From Acidobacteriaceae bacterium (GTDB taxonomy: Bacteria; Acidobacteriota; Terriglobia; Terriglobales; Acidobacteriaceae), in NCBI GenBank assembly GCA_003133425.1, contig PKXI01000444.1, forward strand, positions 1 to 5,528: a stretch of DNA of 5,528 nt, in the 5' to 3' direction. The translations under genes were made by a program, and so were the position numbers. Of this stretch, positions 1-5,043 are shown in pieces (the first letter of the stretch is position 1; each line of letters starts with the position of its first letter). The notes below the pieces were generated by a model that worked only from the letters and a program-made list of their open reading frames with translations, had not been told where the DNA came from and searched no databases.

Positions 1-91
1 CGAGAAATTGAATAGATGTCTCGATATCTTAACGGTTAAGAGCCGCCTGGATCGCCCGACTCGTGCTAGCTGGAAGGCTATGAAAACACAG

Positions 92-214
92 GCCGATGGA
101 ATTTTGGCGAGACACAGGTCTGCATAAGGCCAGTTTTACATGTGAAAGAGCCGAATTGGATACCCGGTTTATGTACTTGATTCGACAGCCGATCGTAATT
201 TTGGCGAGGAACAA
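92..214. repeat. Pair of imperfect direct repeats upstream of the stress-protein gene
   Basis: The 12-mer AATTTTGGCGAG occurs at 100-111 and again at 197-208. Both copies are preceded by GCCGAT (92-97 and 188-193) and followed by a similar A/C/G-rich tail, so the shared unit is about 24-25 nt with one length difference. The copies are 97 nt apart, in the same orientation, and lie only in the non-coding leader of the universal stress protein gene. This arrangement would fit tandem regulator sites or a small duplication, and nothing in the sequence tells which. I tested the TTGGCG core as a sigma-54 -24 element and as a -35 box and neither gave proper spacing. Confidence 0.55.
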
Positions 215-230
215 GTATATTGATTGGCAT

Positions 231-256
231 CCGGGAGTCCAAAATGGAAACTCCGG
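231..256 (+). promoter_or_regulatory. Stem-loop in the 5' leader of the stress-protein gene
   Basis: The segment folds as CCG(G)GAGTCC, loop AAAAT (241-245), GGA(A)ACTCCGG, giving about nine pairs with a one-base bulge on the left arm and a two-base bulge on the right. It ends 15 nt before the purine-rich ribosome binding stretch (AGGAAAGAAG, 272-281) of the gene starting at 292. A TATATT at 216-221 just upstream could be a -10 box but has no matching -35. If transcription starts near 227, the hairpin would form the first part of the mRNA and could stabilise it. This is inference; only the pairing is seen. Confidence 0.35.
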
Positions 257-291
257 CAAACAACATCCAATAGGAAAGAAGCCCATCCCGA

Positions 292-1188
292 ATGAATGCC
301 GCAGCCGATCCACTTCCGATGCCGCTCAAGGCCGTGATCTACGCTACGGACATGTCCTCGTGTTCTGAGAATGCGGGCCGGTATGCGTCATTGCTCGCCA
401 GGCAATTCGGTGCCGATCTTCTGGTGTCGCACGCTTTCGTGCTCTCGCAGGCCGCCCTGGAGGTTGAAGCGGGAGCCAAGCCGTCCCACAAAAGCCGTCA
501 GCGGCAGGATCTGGAGATTGCCCTGACGGACGAAGCGCAGCGATTGGGTGCAGACGCAAAGAGCTGGACTCCAATCTTGCTGGAAGGGGATGCGCGGGAG
601 CAGATACCCCGAATCGCTCAGGAGAACGCTCCGTCAATCATCGTGTTGGGAACCAGCGGCAAAGGCAGAATTGAACGGGGCCTTGTAGGATCGGTCGCCG
701 AAGGAATTCTGCGCTCTACGAACGTGCCATCGCTGACCGTGGGTCCGCTTGTTCCCGCCCTGGACCCCGGAACCTCACCATTCCGTCGCATTCTCTACGC
801 CACCGGTCTCTCTACCGCGGCCGCTCGCGGTGCTGCCTACGCGGTCGGGATTGCGAAGGCGTTCCATGCGACGATGGACGTGCTTCACGTGATCAATCCT
901 GTCGATGTGGAACACCCCGACCGCTTCAACGAAATTCAGCGGCGGTTCCGCACGGTCCTCGACAGCATTGTTCCAGAGCAGGCCGCGGACATCTGCAACC
1001 CGGAGGGATTTGTCGAAGTGGGCAAGGCGCAAGATCAGATTCTGAGCCATATACGCGAGTTTTCTGTGGACCTGCTCGTGCTCTCAATTCGCAAGAGCTC
1101 CCATCTTTGGCTGGCATCGAGAATGTCGGGCGCTTTTCAGATTATTGCGGATGCGCCCTGCCCGGTCATGACGATTACCGGTGAGTGA
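292..1188 (+). CDS. Universal stress protein, tandem UspA domains
   Basis: This is a 298-residue cytoplasmic protein with two UspA (Rossmann-like) domains, about residues 12-151 and 164-297, the usual size for tandem Usp proteins. Domain 1 begins with the beta-strand and Asp motif (AVIYATD, Asp20) and carries the full nucleotide motif G-x2-G-x9-G-S at G120, G123, G133-S134, so it should bind ATP. Domain 2 reads ILYATG where the Asp is expected (Gly172). Its C-terminal loop (around residues 265-280) has no G-x2-G-x9-G(S/T), so it probably does not bind nucleotide. The family acts in survival of starvation, redox and respiratory stress; the exact role here is unknown. The start ATG at 292 is preceded by AGGAAAGAAG (272-281), with somewhat long spacing. 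The gene appears monocistronic, with over 400 nt before the next gene. The fold assignment is firm, the physiological role is not. Confidence 0.93.
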   Translation: MNAAADPLPMPLKAVIYATDMSSCSENAGRYASLLARQFGADLLVSHAFVLSQAALEVEAGAKPSHKSRQRQDLEIALTDEAQRLGADAKSWTPILLEGDAREQIPRIAQENAPSIIVLGTSGKGRIERGLVGSVAEGILRSTNVPSLTVGPLVPALDPGTSPFRRILYATGLSTAAARGAAYAVGIAKAFHATMDVLHVINPVDVEHPDRFNEIQRRFRTVLDSIVPEQAADICNPEGFVEVGKAQDQILSHIREFSVDLLVLSIRKSSHLWLASRMSGAFQIIADAPCPVMTITGE

Positions 1189-1618
1189 TGGCTTTGAGCT
1201 GTGGGTAGTGGCTCGGACCCGTTCAATGAGACCTCGCACAATGCCGGGGCACCTATGCACTGCGTTGTCGAGATAGAGCTTTCTAAACGGCATCAGCGGT
1301 ATAGTGCAGAACTGTGCAAAATGGGACGGCATGGCTTCCATCTTGATGTCTACATTGATGCATGCTGCGCAAGAAGGCTAAGAAAGGACCCGGCGTTGAA
1401 GTGCCCGGAATCGATGGCCAGCGGAGCAAGTCCCATGAGGACGCCATTGGCCGCGCCGCGATTGCGCCTGCGAACCCTCCTGCCCGCACCTTTCGCCGCG
1501 GGCACTCCTCTGGCGTCACGTTTGAGAAACTATACAGTTTGGCGGCGACACGAGAAACGACGGATCGCATTGGGAGCGGCACCATGGCATGCGCCTGACT
1601 TGGCGAAGAGGTGCTCAG
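1189..1618. other. 430-nt intergenic stretch, no convincing gene
   Basis: No translation here resembles a family I know. A GTG-started + strand frame (1201-1629, 142 codons) stays open but becomes Arg/Ala/Pro-rich as GC-rich random frames do, runs into the next gene's start and lacks a ribosome binding site. Its part around 1258-1350 vaguely recalls a PilZ-like strand pattern, too weak to call. Overlapping frames at 1362-1598 (+) and 1283-1657 (-) are also open, which argues that openness here reflects composition. Near the end, TATACA at 1531-1536 sits in a small palindrome AAACT-ATAC-AGTTT (1527-1540) and may be the -10 box for the 59-residue protein downstream, although no good -35 is visible. 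Confidence 0.45.
1605..1613 (+). promoter_or_regulatory. Ribosome binding site fixing the start of the small membrane protein
   Basis: GAAGAGGTG lies with its AGAGG core seven bases before the ATG at 1619. This favours 1619 over the in-frame ATG at 1589, which would add ten Arg-rich residues and has no comparable purine tract upstream. Confidence 0.6.
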
Positions 1619-1798
1619 ATGATAACTAATTCGAAGACGACAACCCCTGCAAGACAAAAGTCATTCTGGTTCGAAACTGGCAGGGTCCTGTTTTTTGTCG
1701 TCTTGGCAGTCGCTTTTTTCCTGCTTGCCCAAAGCATGGTGCGTCATCGCTTCCATGAAGGAGGCCGCATCGACCGGCACCATACCCTCAGACCATAG
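1619..1798 (+). CDS. Small single-pass membrane protein of unknown function (59 aa)
   Basis: A 59-residue protein with a polar, basic N-terminus (residues 1-20, rich in Thr/Lys/Arg), one strongly hydrophobic helix (about residues 23-40, Phe/Val/Leu/Ala) and a short His/Arg-rich tail (His43, His46, His54, His55; Arg42, Arg44, Arg50, Arg53). There is no signal-peptidase site, so it is probably an inner-membrane protein with one anchor; both ends are basic and the topology is not decided. The start is supported by GAAGAGGTG at 1605-1613. Short hypotheticals of this look, with a Phe-rich helix followed by a His/Arg tail, occur in Acidobacteriota as far as I recall, but no function is known to me. 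It stands alone, with no overlapping partner. The clustered histidines could bind metal or simply be interface residues. Confidence 0.65.
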   Translation: MITNSKTTTPARQKSFWFETGRVLFFVVLAVAFFLLAQSMVRHRFHEGGRIDRHHTLRP

Positions 1799-2036
1799 CA
1801 GGCACTAAAAAGGGTCTTGTCAGGAATCTCGACTTTAAGAACAAATTCCCGCCAATTTTACGTCCCTTGGCGCAAATTGCAAGACCAACGAGGTAGTTTC
1901 AAGGGAAAAGCCGGGCGATTCGCTGCCGTCCTTGCCTCGCCCGCCTGATCTAGAGCCCGCCAAGTCAATTGCGCCGCCACCTATCCATCCACCAGTACCC
2001 TCTGTGGTTGAGATTTGCTGCGTTGCGGTCAGTCGG
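1799..2036. other. Non-coding stretch, possibly the tail of a decayed insertion sequence
   Basis: No gene is seen on either strand. It follows the stop codon of the minus-strand transposase remnant and so may be the non-coding end of that element plus flanking host DNA. I could not find a terminal inverted repeat or a target duplication, because the opposite end of the element is missing. One + strand frame (about 1876-2058) reads as a Pro-rich segment without a start and is most likely chance. Confidence 0.35.
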
Positions 2037-2357
2037 CTAGTTTGCCGGAACCGGAAGTAGCGTAATTCTGCGCAATATAGCCGCAAACCGTACTCTCGTC
2101 AGGTATCCTTCCGCCAGCATCAACCAGCAATACCGCGCATGCTTTACCATTCGTCCACCCGTCTTCACCAACCGCGGCTGCTGGCTGGCAAAAACCAGTC
2201 TGAGAAGCTGGTTGGAAGGGCCAGCCGCCACCACAAATTCCCCAGGTTGTTGACCAGAATGTTGAGCCACAACCGGACCTCATTGCCCAGAAAGTGGTGG
2301 CAACTCAACCGCGTCATCATTTCGGCCTGCTTGCCTTCGATTAGGAGGTTCTGGATT
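2037..2357 (-). pseudogene. C-terminal remnant of an IS1380-type DDE transposase
   Basis: On the - strand, from about 2357 down to the TAG at 2037-2039, two adjoining frames together give the conserved C-terminus of IS1380-family transposases. The first part (about 2357-2190) contains EGKQAEMMTRLSCHHF, NEVRLWLNILVNNLGNLW and WRLALPT. The second (about 2195-2037) contains RLVKTGGRMVKHARYCW, LMLAEGYLT, ILRRI and the end LPVPAN. The frame switches by one base at a run of five A/T at 2190-2194, and a TGA lies just upstream of the first part. Only about 105 of the usual roughly 430-460 residues remain, so the catalytic Asp residues and the N-terminal region are gone. It cannot be active. The assignment comes from recognised motif order and family resemblance recalled from memory; the exact IS subgroup is not determined. 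Confidence 0.82.
2343..2348 (+). promoter_or_regulatory. Perfect AGGAGG at the IS/aminotransferase junction, poorly placed
   Basis: A consensus Shine-Dalgarno AGGAGG stands 41 bases before the ATG at 2390, too far to serve it, and two bases before an in-frame CTG (2351), too close. On the opposite strand these bases lie inside the transposase remnant, so the match may be accidental. It is recorded because the start of the downstream gene is uncertain and no better site is visible. Confidence 0.25.
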
Positions 2358-2389
2358 CAGAGGGCTCGTTTCAGTCAAAAGCGCTCCAA

Positions 2390-3754
2390 ATGGAGATTCC
2401 AGATAAGATAATCGCTATGGCCCCCAGCATTGCCCAGAGTGAAGCGCAGATGGAAGCCGCGTATGCAGACTTCGCCGGGCGCTATCCCGCTTACGCCGGA
2501 ACCGCCGCGCTGGATCGATTGCGCGCCACCGAATACAGCCGTCTGGACGAGTTCGGCCAGGTATACCTCGATTACACTGGTGGTTCTCTCTTTGCCGATT
2601 CCCAGCTTGAAGAGCACCTGACGCTGTTGCGCTCCGGCGTCTTTGGCAATCCACACTCCAACAACCCAACCTCCGCGGCGATGACCCGCCACCTCGAGAG
2701 CACCCGCCGGTCGGTCTTGAGTTACTTCAACGCCAGCGCCGATGAGTACATACTGTTCTTTACGCCCAACGCATCCGGAGGACTCAAACTTGTCGGAGAG
2801 TCCTTTCCGTTTACACCGGAAGGCCGCCTGCTGCTCACCTTCGACAACCATAACTCGGTGAACGGAATCCGCGAATTCGCCCGGGCGAAAGGAGCGAAGA
2901 TCGACTACGCGCCGCTCGTGGCGCCAGTGCTGCGCCTGGATCGGGAGCGGTTGGAAACGCTGCTTGATCAAGCCGACCTCGCCCGTGAGAATCTCTTCGC
3001 CTTCCCCGCGCAGTCGAATTTCTCCGGCGTGAAGCATCCGTTGGAACTGGTGGCCACTGCGCAGAGCAAAGGCTGGCGGGTGCTACTGGACGCGGCTGCC
3101 TTTGTGCCTACCAACCGCCTGGACCTGAAGGCCGTACAGCCCGACTTTGTGACCGTCTCGTTTTACAAGATGTTCGGTTATCCAACCGGAGTGGGGGCCC
3201 TGCTCATCCGCAGATCTGCCTTTCAGAAGCTCGAACGGCCCTGGTTCGCGGGCGGCACAGTGAACTTTGCATCTGTTCAAGCGCAGGCTCACGTGCTGGC
3301 CCCAGGCGAGGCGGCCCTGGAAGACGGCACGCTGAACTATCTCTCGATTCCCGCCGTAGAAATCGGGCTGCGCCACTTGCAGGCGATCGGCATGGACGTC
3401 ATCGGGGAGCGGGTACGATGCCTGACGGGATGGATGCTTGAAAAGCTGCTGGCGATGCGACACGGCAACGGCCATCCGATGGTCCGCATCTACGGACCGG
3501 CTACAACCGAAGCCCGCGGTGGAACCGTGACGCTGAACCTGTACGAATCCCCAAGGACACCTGCTGGATTATCGCCGTCTGGAGGAGCTGGCCGGCCAGG
3601 AAGGCATTTCGCTGCGCACCGGCTGCTTCTGCAATCCCGGCGCTGGAGAGGCAGCCGAGGGATTGACCGAGGAAGACATGCTGGCCGCCCTCACGCTTGG
3701 AGCCGATGTGAATCTTTTCAGCTTTCTGAGGTTGATGCAGAGCCGAGGCCATAA
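2390..3754 (+). CDS. Class V aminotransferase / Moco-sulfurase NifS-like domain, frameshifted (N-terminal part)
   Basis: This PLP-dependent fold-type I enzyme closely resembles the N-terminal cysteine-desulfurase domain of molybdenum cofactor sulfurase (MOCOS/ABA3). Visible family landmarks are YLDYTGGSL (residues 59-67), GNPHSNNPTS (86-95), the NHNSV segment with His154, QSNFSGVKHPLEL (208-220), DAAAFVPTN with Asp234 expected to contact the PLP ring nitrogen, the Schiff-base lysine Lys260 in SFYKMFGYPTGVGALL, FAGGTVNF (287-294) and EDGTLNYLSI (311-320). Homology ends near codon 386 (about 3550); the remaining roughly 67 residues to the stop at 3752-3754 are out-of-frame Arg/Gly/Pro-rich translation. 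The true C-terminus continues in the next + frame to 3917, so the intact gene would encode about 508 residues. The start is unsure: ATG 2390 or ATG 2417, neither with a good ribosome binding site. Its substrate is unknown. As read, the product lacks the sulfur-transfer cysteines. Confidence 0.85.
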   Translation: MEIPDKIIAMAPSIAQSEAQMEAAYADFAGRYPAYAGTAALDRLRATEYSRLDEFGQVYLDYTGGSLFADSQLEEHLTLLRSGVFGNPHSNNPTSAAMTRHLESTRRSVLSYFNASADEYILFFTPNASGGLKLVGESFPFTPEGRLLLTFDNHNSVNGIREFARAKGAKIDYAPLVAPVLRLDRERLETLLDQADLARENLFAFPAQSNFSGVKHPLELVATAQSKGWRVLLDAAAFVPTNRLDLKAVQPDFVTVSFYKMFGYPTGVGALLIRRSAFQKLERPWFAGGTVNFASVQAQAHVLAPGEAALEDGTLNYLSIPAVEIGLRHLQAIGMDVIGERVRCLTGWMLEKLLAMRHGNGHPMVRIYGPATTEARGGTVTLNLYESPRTPAGLSPSGGAGRPGRHFAAHRLLLQSRRWRGSRGIDRGRHAGRPHAWSRCESFQLSEVDAEPRP

Positions 3755-3917
3755 GAGCGCCGGTGCCATTCGTGCCTCAATCGGCCTGGCGAGCAACTTT
3801 GCTGACGTGTGGCGCTTTGTGCGCTTTGTCGAAGGATTCCGCGATCAGACGCGCCTCACCGTCGGAGATGTGAGCTTCGATATCGATTCGTGCCGCGTGA
3901 TCCGTGATGGAAGTTAG
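3546..3917 (+). pseudogene. Displaced C-terminal part of the same aminotransferase, with the TGCFC sulfur-carrier motif
   Basis: In the frame one base ahead of the upstream gene, translation gives GHLLDYRRLEELAG, then LRTGCFCNPGAGE (cysteine codons at 3624-3626 and 3630-3632), then a helical tail including GAIRASIGLASNFADVWRF and the final DGS at the TAG 3915-3917. TGCFCN is the hallmark loop of Moco sulfurases; the equivalent conserved cysteine in plant ABA3 carries the persulfide. The IRASIGLASNFADV segment is the usual C-terminal end of this aminotransferase fold. The segment has no ribosome binding site of its own at the junction, and an ATG at 3678 would start after the cysteines, so it is not a separate gene. 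The switch lies in CCCCAAGG around 3549-3556, where removing one C restores a continuous protein. It could be a real mutation or a base-calling error. Confidence 0.85.
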
Positions 3918-4247
3918 GGTTACGTTCCAGAGTGGGCTTCTCAGTCCCGGCACTTAACTCTTCAGAGCAAAATGGCAGGTTGGAAGTGCTTCACGCTTAG
4001 CGGTGTTGATTGATCTCAAACCACGTCTTGCACACAGTGCAAGCGTGGGAAGGATGCTGCGGATCCGACGCTAATCCCGGATGCGCAATCCGCAATGCTT
4101 CCTGCCCTTCATGCTCCTCGCGCCTGTCATTCGCGATTCACTCTTGGCACTCCCAGATCGCGTCTGTATAAACTCCAGCCGTTGACCTTTGCTACGTGCT
4201 GATCGTCGCGATCTTCAAGCCACATTCAACTAGAAACATCCATATCT
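3918..4247. other. Intergenic stretch with hairpins, no gene
   Basis: No supported coding region is seen. It contains the strong hairpin at 4021-4048 (listed separately) and a weaker one, CGGAT-GCGCA-ATCCG, at 4078-4092. A startless + strand frame over roughly 4008-4169 is Cys/Ser-rich but matches nothing I know. Confidence 0.4.
4021..4048. repeat. Strong 12-bp hairpin / inverted repeat downstream of the aminotransferase gene
   Basis: CCACG-T-CTTGCAC, loop ACA (4034-4036), GTGCAAG-CGTGG. Seven perfect pairs are followed by one unpaired T (4026) and five further pairs. It sits 103 nt after the stop at 3917. There is no T-run after it, so it is not a classical intrinsic terminator on either strand. 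It could be an mRNA 3'-end stabiliser, a protein-binding palindrome or part of a scattered repeat. Confidence 0.6.
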
Positions 4248-4355
4248 GACACAGCAAATCGCCTCCCGCTCATCGGAGAGAACGTAACTTTGTTGGAAGC
4301 TGAAACCACCCAGGGTGGAATCAGATTGCCCGGCGACTGTAAAGCTTGGTCTGTC
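4248..4355 (+). pseudogene. Startless fragment resembling the N-terminus of a 1-Cys peroxiredoxin
   Basis: Frame 4248 onward reads LPLIGENVTLLEAETTQGG, then IRLPGDCKAW. Peroxiredoxins of the Prx6 (1-Cys, AhpC/TSA) group begin with L-x-L/I-G-D/E, a short gap, AETTQG-x-IRF, then GDSW before the catalytic PVCTTE. The AETTQG core (codons 4299-4316), the preceding IGE and the following IR and GD-W spacing fit that pattern. The hydrophobic segment before AETTQG is altered and the catalytic cysteine region does not follow; the frame ends at TGA 4395-4397. No ATG, GTG or TTG lies between the upstream stop (4200-4202) and the motif. It therefore appears to be a decayed fragment. Confidence is limited because the match is about 30 residues long and judged by eye. 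Confidence 0.45.
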
Positions 4356-4392
4356 AAAACGGGCGCGATCACGTTGCCTCGCAAGAGGTCTG

Positions 4393-4408
4393 AGTGAGCT
4401 AAATCACT
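4393..4408. promoter_or_regulatory. Crp/Fnr-superfamily-like palindrome
   Basis: AGTGA-GCTAAA-TCACT is a perfect 5-bp inverted repeat with a six-base spacer, the same architecture as the Crp consensus TGTGA-N6-TCACA, differing only at the outermost base of each arm. It lies 186 nt before the GTG start of the response-regulator gene, with a weak -10-like TACTTA at 4419-4424. If that promoter were real, the palindrome would overlap its -35 region and act negatively. No regulator of this family is encoded in the window, so the link is inferential. Confidence 0.4.
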
Positions 4409-4581
4409 TTCTTACTGCTACTTATGGGTGACGCTGAGCTCCATCGTTGTCCCGGTGTGTGCGCAGCGCTTCCGGCGTATCCTCGTCCCGTCGATTCTCC
4501 GACAAAACTTCTGAACTTCAACCAAGGTTCGCTATGAGACGAGAGTCGACCTTAGCTCCGGTTTGGGGCTCGATTCGGGCT

Positions 4582-4588
4582 GAGGGAG
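4582..4588 (+). promoter_or_regulatory. Ribosome binding site favouring the GTG start at 4594
   Basis: GAGGGAG ends five bases before GTG 4594. Starting there places the receiver domain's first strand (IRILVV) at residues 6-11, as is normal for response regulators. Upstream in-frame starts at 4447 and 4533 would add Ser/Arg-rich residues unlike the family. Confidence 0.6.
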
Positions 4589-4593
4589 CAAAT

Positions 4594-5043
4594 GTGACTG
4601 CAGAACAAATTCGAATTCTCGTTGTGGAAGCACATTATGTGGTCCGCAAGGGACTGGTGGGACTCTTGGAGATGACCGCCGGCCTGGTGGTGGTGGGGGA
4701 AGCTGCCAATGGTCGAGAGGCTATTGAACAGTTTTGCACGAACCACCCTGATGTCACGCTGATCGACTTGCGCATTCCCGGGCGACTGGGCGTGGAAGTC
4801 ATTAAGCGCATCCGTCTGGAATCGCCGATGGCCCGAATCATTGTCCTCACCACTTTTGAGGACGATGAGGACCTTCCTTGCGCCCTCGAAGCCGGCGCAC
4901 AGACTTACTTGTTAAATGGAATGACAGCAGACGAGTTGGTTGCGACTATTCGGGCAGTACATGCGGGCAGATTGCGAACTGTGACTCCCGATGAACTTGG
5001 GTCGCGACTTCATTATTCTACTCGGGAAAGATCGCGGATCTAG
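4594..5043 (+). pseudogene. Truncated NarL/FixJ-type response regulator: degenerate receiver domain only
   Basis: The 149-residue product aligns throughout with the receiver (CheY-like) domain and linker of NarL/LuxR-type response regulators: IRILVV (6-11), GLVVVGEAANGREAIEQF (30-47), LIDLRIPG (56-63) with the phospho-acceptor Asp58, IIVLTTFED (82-90) with the switch Thr86/Thr87, and GAQTYLLNGMTADELVATI (101-119). Several key residues differ. The acidic pair that binds magnesium is Glu12-Ala13 instead of Asp-Asp, and the nearly invariant Lys after YLL is Asn108. The protein ends at YSTRERSRI, exactly where the output helix-turn-helix would begin (usually LTxRExEVL). Downstream sequence in all three + frames to about 5110 does not resume that domain. 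The full family length is about 210-220 residues. No histidine kinase is adjacent. It is either a decayed gene or a stand-alone pseudo-receiver; the missing HTH favours decay. Confidence 0.8.

Noticed and set aside
28..40. Palindrome CTTAAC-G-GTTAAG near the left edge, with a TTAACCG match near 5501
   Set aside because: Short and AT-rich. The match near the right end is only seven bases, expected by chance, so no evidence for terminal repeats of an element.
100..124. Sigma-54 promoter (TGGC...TGC) at the first leader repeat
   Set aside because: The distance between the GG and GC elements is 14 bases rather than the required 10, and the second repeat copy lacks the GC element.
1201..1629. 142-codon + strand frame after the stress-protein gene
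   Set aside because: It starts at GTG without a ribosome binding site, has Arg/Ala/Pro-rich composition typical of GC-rich non-coding frames, overlaps a better supported gene start, and has no recognisable motif.
2375..3037. 220-residue open frame on the - strand opposite the aminotransferase gene
   Set aside because: It is antisense to clearly conserved coding sequence (landmarks at residues 59-220 of the + strand protein) and its translation matches no family.
3083..3475. 130-residue - strand frame
   Set aside because: Shadow of the aminotransferase coding strand; no motifs.
3545..3560. Programmed +1 frameshift in the aminotransferase gene
   Set aside because: CCCC could slip, but there is no adjacent stop codon, internal Shine-Dalgarno stimulator or stem-loop at proper distance. 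Mutation or sequencing error is simpler.
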